A program made the position numbers and the translations under genes. Positions 37,299-43,367 of a stretch of 64,000 bases of DNA are shown in pieces (position 1 is the stretch's first letter; each line of letters begins with the position of its first letter). The DNA is from Alteromonas sp. KC3 (GTDB lineage Bacteria; Pseudomonadota; Gammaproteobacteria; Enterobacterales; Alteromonadaceae). The DNA is taken from the NCBI RefSeq assembly GCF_016756315.1, contig NZ_AP024235.1, positions 186,001-250,000 on the forward strand, read 5' to 3'. The notes beneath the pieces were generated by a model. That model worked only from the letters and a program-made list of their open reading frames with translations. It did no database searches and was not told where the DNA came from.

Positions 37299-38002
37299 TA
37301 TGCAGCCTCCAGCGTTTTCATGTATGACGCTTCTAGGCTGTCTCCACTTGCCTCGAAATCGCTCATTGGTCTGTCGTAGATAAGACGACCTTGCTCTAGC
37401 ATCAACACGCGGTTTGCGATTTGTTGTACTTCAGACATGTTGTGAGTCGACACTATGATGATCTTGCCAAGCCCACTTAGGTTTTGAATGATCTCTATAA
37501 GCTTGTAGCTCGACTCAATGTCTAATCCCGCGGTAGGCTCGTCTAACATTATCACTTGAGGGTCAACAAGAAATGCTTTCGCTAAGCTCACCCGTTGTTT
37601 CATGCCCGTTGAAAGGTCGCCGACTTTTTTGTCCAGAAACGATGCAAGATTGAATCGTCGAGTTACATCATCAATGGTGCTTTCGATACTGCTACGCGCT
37701 ATTTCGTACAAGTCGCAGAAGTAGTGAAGCGTCTCTAACACGGTTAGCTTTTGGTAAAGGTTGTCAGCTGGCGTAAGTAGTTGAACTTGACCATGAGGAT
37801 TGCCGCTTATTTCAACGCTGCCTTCGCTTGGTTGGTAGATACCTGCCAACAATCGCATAAGCGTAGATTTTCCAGCCCCATTTCTGCCTAGTAGAGCAAT
37901 GACGTCACCAGGGTTTGCCACTAAGTTGAGGTTCTTTACACCCCATTGTTCTTGCTTGCGGTTCGCCTTAAAGCGTTTACCTAATTGTTTAGCGATTAAC
38001 AT
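37298..38002 (-). CDS. ABC transporter ATPase (NatA/CcmA-like)
   Basis: The 234-aa protein is a complete ATPase. Walker A is LLGRNGAGKSTLMRLLAG, the signature is DLSTGMKQRVSLAKAF, Walker B is VIMLDEPTAGLD and the H-loop is VSTHNMSEVQQ. The type fits ABC-2 exporters (NatA, antibiotic or bacteriocin self-protection). It overlaps the upstream unknown protein by 7 bases and the permease downstream by one. Confidence 0.93.
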   Translation of the reverse strand: MLIAKQLGKRFKANRKQEQWGVKNLNLVANPGDVIALLGRNGAGKSTLMRLLAGIYQPSEGSVEISGNPHGQVQLLTPADNLYQKLTVLETLHYFCDLYEIARSSIESTIDDVTRRFNLASFLDKKVGDLSTGMKQRVSLAKAFLVDPQVIMLDEPTAGLDIESSYKLIEIIQNLSGLGKIIIVSTHNMSEVQQIANRVLMLEQGRLIYDRPMSDFEASGDSLEASYMKTLEAA

Positions 38003-38901
38003 AGTGATGTCTCCCTAACTTGAAGCTCACTAATTTGATGGCGTAATTGAGCGTTAAAGTAGTCGTTCTTGCCGGTCAGGTGACTTTCGATAAAATCAAT
38101 TTTTTGTGACTGCGGCAGACGTGTCGCAAGTGACTTAACGATGGCGGACTTAGTGCGTAGACAGGTAGTACGCTGTCCTAAATCACTCAGCAACTGACGG
38201 GTATTGTCGTTACCCACTTTGGCAGCGATGTCGGCAAGTACAGGGCCACTGTTTCGATTAATTAGGCTGTGAATGCGCTTATTCTCAAGGTCAAAGCGAT
38301 ACTGGTTAATTCGCGGAAGATCTAGGCTATCTTCCATTAAGTTAATGCTAATCGAGAAAGATTCAGGCGGAATTTGATAGTGAATGTCTTTCTTTCCGCG
38401 ATAAAGCATGACTTTGCCTTGCTCTAATTGAGAGGTACGAATGTATCTCAGATCAACTTTTTCACCCGGCATGCCAATGACTTTGTCATGATCGTATTCA
38501 TAATATTCACTTTTATAGCCAGGGCCGTAATAACCTACTGACAAGAAGTTAAAGTTATGGTCGTGCGGAAGGTAATAGAAAAATGACTCTGGTCCACTCT
38601 CTTTGTAAGACTTGTCTTGGGCACTTGGCCAAAAGCACGCTCTCATAAAGAATTTTTTACAGCGGCCGAGCATCAATACTTGTGCACCGTAATGATTGTC
38701 TTCCTGAAAATTAGCCAGCTTTACTAATTCTTCATTAATCTTGTCGGCAAGGAAGTCACGGTTATTACCCAGTGCTTTCATCATAGGAGCAGCATCTTTA
38801 AGTGATTGCTCATCACGCATATCAACGTGTTCTTCTGCGTACTCTATGAATTCTTCAAGGGAAATAACGTTTGTATTTTGTGGTCTTAATTCAATCGCCA
38901 T
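37996..38901 (-). CDS. unrecognised protein, possible cupin-like centre plus helical-repeat C-terminus
   Basis: I do not recognise the family of this 301-aa protein. No signal peptide or membrane helix is visible. A central region holds His-rich elements: LPHDHNFNFLSVGYYGPGYK (His113, His115) and VMLYRGKKDIHYQIPPESF (His174). Their spacing is reminiscent of a metal-binding cupin, and three His could ligate one ion. The last 80 residues or so look like degenerate HEAT-type helices. The downstream-encoded layout matches that of the next upstream gene: both have G-x-V-x6-G-x3-IH near the centre and helical repeats at the end, so the two look like diverged paralogues. It is the only cytoplasmic enzyme candidate of the island besides its sister and the SDR. 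A role in peptide modification is inference. Confidence 0.6.
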   Translation of the reverse strand: MAIELRPQNTNVISLEEFIEYAEEHVDMRDEQSLKDAAPMMKALGNNRDFLADKINEELVKLANFQEDNHYGAQVLMLGRCKKFFMRACFWPSAQDKSYKESGPESFFYYLPHDHNFNFLSVGYYGPGYKSEYYEYDHDKVIGMPGEKVDLRYIRTSQLEQGKVMLYRGKKDIHYQIPPESFSISINLMEDSLDLPRINQYRFDLENKRIHSLINRNSGPVLADIAAKVGNDNTRQLLSDLGQRTTCLRTKSAIVKSLATRLPQSQKIDFIESHLTGKNDYFNAQLRHQISELQVRETSLC

Positions 38902-38915
38902 GGTGGTAGTCCTTA

Positions 38916-39836
38916 TTAATGTTGTTCGGCAAACATTTCACAGCAGCGCTTGGCCGTTGCTTGTACATCTGGGTGAGGGTCTGATGTGAGCTTGTGAATA
39001 AGTTGAACACCCGCGTCTTGATCTAACGTGTAAAGGTTCATCGCTGCGCTCCAGCGAACGAAATGGTCTGTATGCGTTCCCAGTTTTTCGAGAACAGGGA
39101 TTGAGGCTTTGTGATTGAGGTTGGCGACCATTTCTGCAAACATTTCTGCGCGTGAAGAGGCGATATTCGCTGCACTTACGCCTACGAGCTGAAGCGATGC
39201 AAGGTTGTATTCACCAATGACTTTAATAGGGCTTTTTGAATCAGATACTTCGTGATAAACCATGTCATCGTTCACTTCACGGAAATGAATAGCATTCATT
39301 CCTGCTTTTAGCTTAATGACATCGCCATCATTCAATGTGATAGTTGATTTTAGCTTGATAGTTTGACTGGCATTTTGGCTATCTAACTCAGATGCTATTT
39401 CATAAATATCAAGAATGGTTCCCTTCGCTTTGGCAAAATAAAGCAAAGTATTGTGTGGGGTTATTTTTAATGAAAACTGTTCTTTTACTTTGTTTTCTCG
39501 GTGTACTGAAATACCGGCTTGGTTAAATGAGAAGGTGGTAAGTCTGAAATACGGCGTATTTAAAATAGACCAACCTTTTACTCTGTCATTTCCGTGATAG
39601 AGCGGAAGTTGATAGTACTCCTCGCAATTAAACGCCCCGATTTCTTTGGCAATAACAAAGTCAAGAAAGTCTGAGGCAACAAGTGCTTCAAAGTCATTAC
39701 TAAAGTCGAAGAACGAAAAGTGCTCGATATTCTCTAGCTTCGCCATCAAAGCGTTAAGTAAGGGATGCTGCTTATAGGTTTGGTGAACATTTAATTGAAG
39801 TTCACTAATGTCATGGACGGATTTTTCGGTGCTCAT
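38916..39836 (-). CDS. unrecognised protein with C-terminal HEAT-like repeats
   Basis: The 306-aa protein is of unknown family. The start is set at the ATG at 39836, with GAGGA 7 bases upstream, rather than at the longer 321-aa frame. The C-terminal 80 residues read as two HEAT repeats: THTDHFVRWSAAMNLYTLD and TSDPHPDVQATAKRCCEMF. The central part (about 85-200) shows the strand pattern GDVIKLKAGMNAIHFREVND that aligns with the neighbour's GKVMLYRGKKDIHYQIPP. It lacks the neighbour's HDH pair, so if the fold binds metal this copy may have lost it and act as a partner. It follows the peptide array by 284 bases. Confidence 0.6.
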   Translation of the reverse strand: MSTEKSVHDISELQLNVHQTYKQHPLLNALMAKLENIEHFSFFDFSNDFEALVASDFLDFVIAKEIGAFNCEEYYQLPLYHGNDRVKGWSILNTPYFRLTTFSFNQAGISVHRENKVKEQFSLKITPHNTLLYFAKAKGTILDIYEIASELDSQNASQTIKLKSTITLNDGDVIKLKAGMNAIHFREVNDDMVYHEVSDSKSPIKVIGEYNLASLQLVGVSAANIASSRAEMFAEMVANLNHKASIPVLEKLGTHTDHFVRWSAAMNLYTLDQDAGVQLIHKLTSDPHPDVQATAKRCCEMFAEQH

Positions 39837-40120
39837 TTTATATCCTCGTAATATATAAACTGACCCAATGGGTAAATTCATTATGAGGACATGGCTATTT
39901 TATGTAACTGTCACATCTAACAGTATATAAATAGGGTAGGTTTGGCATAATTACCTACAGTAAATACCAATGATCAAACAAAGAAAGCGCTGAAATATCC
40001 AGATTTATACCAAGCTATCGCTACTCTTGGATGGTCCCCAAGTGTTGGTGCAATTCTCGATACTTCAGCGTACAGCCATATTTTTACGAGGTTTTTAGGC
40101 TAATACTATAACGCTAAGGT

Positions 40121-40246
40121 TTAGCGAAGGTAGATACCAACCGCAATACCGATAGCGATACCTACAGTTATAGCCACTGCTGTCTCATGTTCTGCTTGTG
40201 AGCCGTAAACAGATACTGGTTGATTTAGTGTTGGGATAGCTTTCAT
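40121..40246 (-). CDS. GxxxG peptide A of the tandem array (41 aa)
   Basis: A 41-codon gene with a strong ribosome site (AAGGA, 7 bases before ATG). The product begins MKAIPTLNQPVSVYG, has a polar hinge SQAEHET (residues 16-22), and ends in a hydrophobic run with GxxxGxxxG (Gly29, 33, 37) closing in IYLR. The hydrophobic part (about 23-38) could span or insert into a membrane. There is no double-glycine leader and no Cys. It is the last copy in the array. The function is unknown; bacteriocin-like, RiPP precursor and small membrane toxin are the options I consider. Confidence 0.88.
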   Translation of the reverse strand: MKAIPTLNQPVSVYGSQAEHETAVAITVGIAIGIAVGIYLR

Positions 40247-40288
40247 AAGTTTTTCCTTTTTTTGTTGTTTAATAAAAGTGAGTGTTAA

Positions 40289-40414
40289 TTAGCGAAGGTA
40301 GATACCAACCGCGATACCAATAGCAATACCTACCGTTATTGCGACTGCTGTTTCATGTTCAGCTTGTGAACCGTAAACAGATACTGGTTGATTAAGCGCT
40401 GGGATAGTTTTCAT
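40289..40414 (-). CDS. GxxxG peptide B of the tandem array (41 aa)
   Basis: A near copy of peptide A: it differs at residues 3 and 6 only (Thr3, Ala6). The ribosome site AGAGGA lies 7 bases before the ATG. The third-base differences from copy A across the gene, with the protein kept, show purifying selection and so a real gene. Same GxxxGxxxG segment and C-terminal IYLR. Confidence 0.88.
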   Translation of the reverse strand: MKTIPALNQPVSVYGSQAEHETAVAITVGIAIGIAVGIYLR

Positions 40415-40450
40415 GTGTATTTCCTCTTTTGATTAAAATGTTGTTTTTAC

Positions 40451-40576
40451 TTAGCGAAGGTAGATACCAACCGCGATACCAATAGCGATACCGACAGTAA
40501 TAGCCACCGCAGTTTCATGTTCAGCCTGTGAGCCGTAAACCGAAACCGGTTGATTTAGTGTTGGGATAGATTTCAT
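40451..40576 (-). CDS. GxxxG peptide C of the tandem array (41 aa)
   Basis: Differs from peptide A only at residue 3 (Ser3). The ribosome site AAGGAG lies 6 bases before the ATG. The polar hinge, GxxxGxxxG and IYLR ending are identical in sequence to A and B. Confidence 0.88.
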   Translation of the reverse strand: MKSIPTLNQPVSVYGSQAEHETAVAITVGIAIGIAVGIYLR

Positions 40577-40612
40577 GTGTTTCTCCTTAGTGTTGTTGGT
40601 GTTGCGTTTTGG

Positions 40613-40735
40613 TTATCGAAGGTAAATGCCTATAACAATGCCAATAGGTATCCCTACGCCAATAACTACCGTTTCATGTTCTTTGTGAGAACCGTACAGT
40701 GATACTGGTTGGCAAAGTGAAGGTAAATTTTTCAT
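40613..40735 (-). CDS. GxxxG peptide D, diverged copy (40 aa)
   Basis: A 40-aa relative of A-C with the start MKNLPSLCQPVSLYGS. Cys replaces Asn at position 8, and one residue is missing in the hinge/helix junction. Gly28, 32 and 36 keep the GxxxGxxxG spacing, a Pro lies at position 30 inside the segment, and the end is again IYLR. AGGA sits 7 bases before the ATG. The pattern of kept residues (M-K-x2-P-x-L-x-QPVS-x-YG) shows where the family is constrained. Confidence 0.87.
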   Translation of the reverse strand: MKNLPSLCQPVSLYGSHKEHETVVIGVGIPIGIVIGIYLR

Positions 40736-40855
40736 AATTCTTTCCTATCTAAATGACTTTTAGTTGGTTTCTTTACAATCAATTCTGGGTTTAGGCGTAA
40801 GTAAGCACCTTTGTTGTCACCTGAATGCCCAACATTACGCGTCCCAAAATTTCGC

Positions 40856-40990
40856 TTATATTTTTCTTCTTAAAAAGCTAACGACTAACAACAGCAATAC
40901 AAAAAACGTTAATCTAATTAGCTGTTTAATATAGTGTTTTGTATCTAAAACGTTTGTGCGATAGCGATTAGCTCTGAAATAAACGTTCAT
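40856..40990 (-). CDS. 44-aa single-helix membrane peptide coupled to peptide E
   Basis: This short gene begins at an ATG that overlaps the stop of peptide E (ATGA), so translation is probably coupled. It has no own ribosome site of note. The product is basic: an N-terminal part with four Arg (YFRANRYRTN), one hydrophobic segment RLTFFVLLLLVVSFL (about residues 26-40), and the tail RRKI. It has no resemblance to the array peptides. Its place directly after a peptide gene is that of an immunity protein in bacteriocin operons, which makes this the best candidate for such a role. It could also be a chance ORF; the exact overlap, the membrane-like composition and the charged flanks argue otherwise. 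Confidence 0.55.
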   Translation of the reverse strand: MNVYFRANRYRTNVLDTKHYIKQLIRLTFFVLLLLVVSFLRRKI

Positions 40991-41106
40991 CGGATAATGA
41001 GTCCAAGACCAATAAAGACACCGATTGGAATACTTAGCGTGGTATCAGCCTGGCAGTGCGCGCCATACAGTGAGACTGGTTGATTTAGCGAAGGTACATT
41101 TTTCAT
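40987..41106 (-). CDS. GxxxG peptide E, most diverged copy and first in the array (39 aa)
   Basis: The 39-aa product begins MKNVPSLNQPVSLYGAHC, matching the family N-terminus. It then diverges: hinge QADTT, hydrophobic part with Pro27, Gly29, Gly33 and Gly35, ending LIIR. It has a Cys at 18. The ribosome site AAGGAG is the strongest of the array (7 bases before ATG). It is the first peptide gene downstream of the HlyD-like gene, separated by 156 bases that hold a hairpin and a palindrome. E differs enough from A-D that it may be the partner chain of a two-peptide system. Confidence 0.85.
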   Translation of the reverse strand: MKNVPSLNQPVSLYGAHCQADTTLSIPIGVFIGLGLIIR

Positions 41107-41168
41107 CGAATATCTCCTTGGTCATTAGCAATTTTCTGTTCTGCTTGTCTGCAGGAACAGTTGCTATT

Positions 41169-41186
41169 ATTCGGAAATATTCGAAT
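41169..41186. promoter_or_regulatory. 18-bp palindrome upstream of the peptide array
   Basis: ATTCGGAAATATTCGAAT pairs at 7 of 9 positions, with perfect ATTCG/CGAAT ends. It lies 62 bases before the first peptide start. LuxR-type proteins bind palindromes of 18-20 bp, and a LuxR-type gene is encoded 0.9 kb upstream, so this is a candidate operator. The sequence does not match the classical lux box. Confidence 0.4.
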
Positions 41187-41197
41187 GACATAACTGA

Positions 41198-41224
41198 CAG
41201 ATCTGACAGGGGGGATCAGATCTG
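41198..41224. repeat. perfect hairpin between the HlyD-like gene and the peptide array
   Basis: CAGATCTGA and TCAGATCTG are perfect 9-base inverted arms around a 9-base loop. It lies 38 bases after the HlyD-like stop on the reverse strand, with no T-run. It could end or process the upstream transcript so that peptide messages accumulate separately. A TGGTTACA octamer, seen also before the exported-peptide gene, overlaps its edge (41223-41230). Confidence 0.6.
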
Positions 41225-41262
41225 GTTACATGTTTTTTTCTAACAGTATGATTTTATTGATT

Positions 41263-41871
41263 TTAAGTTTGCTTTTTTATGGTGTATTTTTTTTGAGCTG
41301 ACTTGTTGTTTAGTGAAAGTGCAGCGGTTGTTTGTATTAAAAGCTTAGGATAGGACGTTTTATCTACGTCGCCGATGATCATAGCTAAGCTGCCTGGATA
41401 TGTTTCTTTCTCAATCACTATTTCGAGTTTATCACCTGTGTTCAGTTCGCTTACATCACCATTGAGCACTTTAAAGTAAAGTTGGTTCGAGTCGATGTTC
41501 GGTATAACCACCCCTACAATATCGCCCTTTCGAATATAATCACCGGCAGATTTCTTAAAAGAGAAAGTCCCCGAAATAGGAGACGTGACTATATGCTTTT
41601 GCTGCGAGTTCTCTCTTGATAAGGTCATTAGGATCTCGTTTGCATCCACAGTTTGCCCGTTTTCAGCACTGATATTTACAATTACTGCATCGTCAGGTGA
41701 ATATACTTCGGTTACTGTTGGTGCCGTCAAAGCAGCGGTAAGCGCGCGTGCCTTTTTTGTCGCTTCAAGCAATACAATACTGCTGAGTAATACGCATAGA
41801 ATGAGCAGAAAATATTTCCAATCTCGCGCTGAAGATTGAATCTGCGTTGCTGTCTTCTTTAGCTCACTCAT
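41263..41871 (-). CDS. short HlyD-like membrane protein
   Basis: A protein of about 202 aa with one N-terminal membrane helix (YFLLILCVLLSSIVLLEA) followed by a lipoyl/biotinyl-type beta domain. Its two half-motifs are DAVIVNISAENGQTVDANEI and SFKKSAGDYIRKGDIVGVVI. Compared with normal HlyD/MacA adaptors the coiled-coil hairpin is missing and the length is about half. The reading frame extends to a TTG, but AGGA precedes a run of three ATG codons; I take the third (41871). It lies directly after the acidic peptide gene. It may link the island's peptides to an exporter or serve as a receptor-like scaffold. Confidence 0.75.
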   Translation of the reverse strand: MSELKKTATQIQSSARDWKYFLLILCVLLSSIVLLEATKKARALTAALTAPTVTEVYSPDDAVIVNISAENGQTVDANEILMTLSRENSQQKHIVTSPISGTFSFKKSAGDYIRKGDIVGVVIPNIDSNQLYFKVLNGDVSELNTGDKLEIVIEKETYPGSLAMIIGDVDKTSYPKLLIQTTAALSLNNKSAQKKYTIKKQT

Positions 41872-41885
41872 CATCATCGTCCTAT

Positions 41886-42071
41886 TCAATAATCGCAGGT
41901 TGAAATTGAGAAGTCGCCCTCTGCGAACGTACTGTCAGAGTAGTCATAGCTATCGTTGCACGATGCAAATTCATCGTTTGATGCATCCACATCGTCGCTG
42001 CAATAGCGCTCTAGAATTCGCAATTCTTTCATTGAGATTCCCATTTCCTTAAACGCTTTATTTTTGTCCAT
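41886..42071 (-). CDS. acidic Cys/Ser-rich small peptide
   Basis: A 61-aa product from the ATG at 42071 (AAGG 9 bases upstream). The first 24 residues are charged and helical (MDKNKAFKEMGISMKELRIL), like a RiPP leader. The rest is strongly acidic and rich in Ser and Asp, with three Cys, the last in STCDY at the end. No signal peptide, no double glycine, no known motif. Its stop lies 14 bases before the start of the HlyD-like gene, and it follows the LuxR gene, so it is in the same transcript. It could be a second type of precursor peptide. Confidence 0.6.
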   Translation of the reverse strand: MDKNKAFKEMGISMKELRILERYCSDDVDASNDEFASCNDSYDYSDSTFAEGDFSISTCDY

Positions 42072-42106
42072 TTTCAATCACCTTCTGTTGTGTAGTGAAT
42101 CAAGGG

Positions 42107-42781
42107 CTATAGCACTAAATGTCCCTTCAACAGGCACTTCGCAATGGCCTGTTGTCTGTTAGTGCTCCCGGTTTTCTGAATGTAATTCGAAATATGAAAA
42201 TTAGCGGTGCGCTCGGAAATATTGAGAATTTGGCTTATTTCCCACGACGTCTTACCTTCTGACGCCCACCGAATGCATTCGAGTTCTCGCTTGGTAATGT
42301 GTACTTGGTCCTCTTTCCACGCACAGTCATAGGCCGCGTATAAATAGGGAACGATAATGGACCAAAACCAGCCAAGTTTTTCAGAAATTCGCGTTACTGG
42401 ATTGCTCCCACGTTTGGATATTCCTAAAACGAAATATCCAAAATCATTACCAGCACCGTGAAAAGGTAAAAGCAAAATTCCTGATAAGTCATCGTCAACC
42501 AAAATTGAATTTTCTATCTCTTCTCTAAAAATAAATTCAATTTCAGTTAACTTTCTATAAGAAAATTTATTAGGAAAATTAGAGAGTATTTTTTCTAATT
42601 TATCACTTGGTAAATCACCAATTATTTTCTTATTTACACAAGTGGCTGTTTCATTTTCTTGAATTATTATTCCCGCCCAACAATAGGCATCCAAAGAGGT
42701 TATTCCTTTGAAAAAACTAATGAGTTGGGGCTTGGTTTTTACTTTTTTAATTTCATCTATCAGAAATTTAATTTTTTTCAT
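42107..42781 (-). CDS. LuxR-type transcriptional regulator
   Basis: A 224-aa protein from the ATG at 42781; the ORF reaches further upstream but would then overlap the exported-peptide gene. The C-terminal HTH is clear: ITKRELECIRWASEGKTSWE and ISERTANFHISNYIQKTG. The N-terminal 150 residues have the size and some pattern of an autoinducer-binding domain (ILLLPFHGAGNDFGYFVLG), but the usual Trp-Tyr-Asp-Pro ligand set is not evident. No LuxI-type synthase is in the window. The gene is notably AT-rich (for example 42530-42780), which suggests acquisition. It likely controls the peptide array downstream. Confidence 0.88.
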   Translation of the reverse strand: MKKIKFLIDEIKKVKTKPQLISFFKGITSLDAYCWAGIIIQENETATCVNKKIIGDLPSDKLEKILSNFPNKFSYRKLTEIEFIFREEIENSILVDDDLSGILLLPFHGAGNDFGYFVLGISKRGSNPVTRISEKLGWFWSIIVPYLYAAYDCAWKEDQVHITKRELECIRWASEGKTSWEISQILNISERTANFHISNYIQKTGSTNRQQAIAKCLLKGHLVL

Positions 42782-42812
42782 TTTAATCACCCACATCGTA
42801 GTTCGTGAAAAA

Positions 42813-43001
42813 TTAGTCTCTTCTACATAGCTTAGGAACCATGATGCAAATAGTCGCTGGGTCAGACGTTGTAGTACCATCTTGGTCGGTAACGCTCACT
42901 TCATATGTTGTGCTTTCTTTCGCGTTAACTGTGCTAACAAGTGAAAGAGTAAGTAGTGCTGCTGTGAAAACTGTTTTTACGTTAATGCGTGAAGTAGTCA
43001 T
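42813..43001 (-). CDS. small exported peptide (62 aa)
   Basis: A strong ribosome site (GAGGA, 8 bases before the ATG) supports this 62-aa gene. The N-terminus is a normal signal peptide (to about residue 27, ending STVNA). The mature part is about 35 residues, polar, and ends ICIMVPKLCRRD, with two Cys five residues apart that could form a disulfide. It has no known family. It lies 31 bases before the LuxR gene, in the same direction, behind direct repeats that look like a regulator site. A secreted signal or accessory peptide is possible. Confidence 0.75.
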   Translation of the reverse strand: MTTSRINVKTVFTAALLTLSLVSTVNAKESTTYEVSVTDQDGTTTSDPATICIMVPKLCRRD

Positions 43002-43367
43002 GTTGTATTCCTCAGTAGAGTTGTTTTGTTTGGTTCGAGTTCATACTGGTCAACAATGGCTGTTTATGGAATAACCATGGCAATACTGTTTCATGATTTT
43101 TATAAAACCTTATGTGTAACCAAGCTATTTTTTGATGGTCACAGTTTGGTTACATTTGTAAGTTGTTGAATTTTATGTATTATTTTGTTGTTATTTGAGT
43201 GGGTGAGAAAATGGGTGAGCCATAATTAATTAGGGGGATTAACAGAAAAAAGGCTTTTTAAAGAGAATAAAAGTGGAGTCGATGAGCAGGTTTCATCGCT
43301 TTGACATCATGGTTACAGAATGTTTTACAGTTCGATATGCAACGTCACCATTAAAAAGCGTTTTAAC
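43002..43367. promoter_or_regulatory. control region upstream of the exported peptide
   Basis: A 366-base AT-rich gap without genes. It holds TGGTCACA (43136-43143) and TGGTTACA (43147-43154) as direct repeats 11 bases apart, one helical turn. An inverted copy TGTAACCA lies at 43115-43122, and another TGGTTACA at 43310-43317. Eleven-base direct repeats are typical of OmpR/PhoB-type winged-helix proteins, and the next gene upstream encodes one. The octamer also occurs at 41223-41230 before the peptide array. Confidence 0.5.

Larger units (their letters stand above)
40121..40735 (-). repeat. tandem repeat of four peptide genes, unit about 160 bases
   Basis: Four copies in direct order start at 40735, 40576, 40414 and 40246 (steps of 159, 162 and 168 bases). 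Each unit contains a 40-41 codon gene, a spacer of 36-42 bases and a strong ribosome site. The last three units differ at few, mostly synonymous positions, which points to recent duplication with selection on the peptide. The unit at 40613-40735 is more diverged. A fifth, still more diverged gene lies at 40987-41106. Confidence 0.92.

Noticed and set aside
40121..40735. Type I toxin array (Ldr/Ibs-like)
   Set aside because: Short hydrophobic tandem genes fit, but no antisense RNA promoter is visible, the N-terminus is long, polar and conserved, and exporter genes follow. Kept only as an alternative.
40121..41106. Tandem array as a CRISPR or simple satellite
   Set aside because: Units of about 160 bases are mostly coding with synonymous differences; no short repeat-spacer pattern.
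41025..41243. 72-aa forward ORF across the peptide E gene
   Set aside because: Antisense shadow of peptide E and its control region; no ribosome site.
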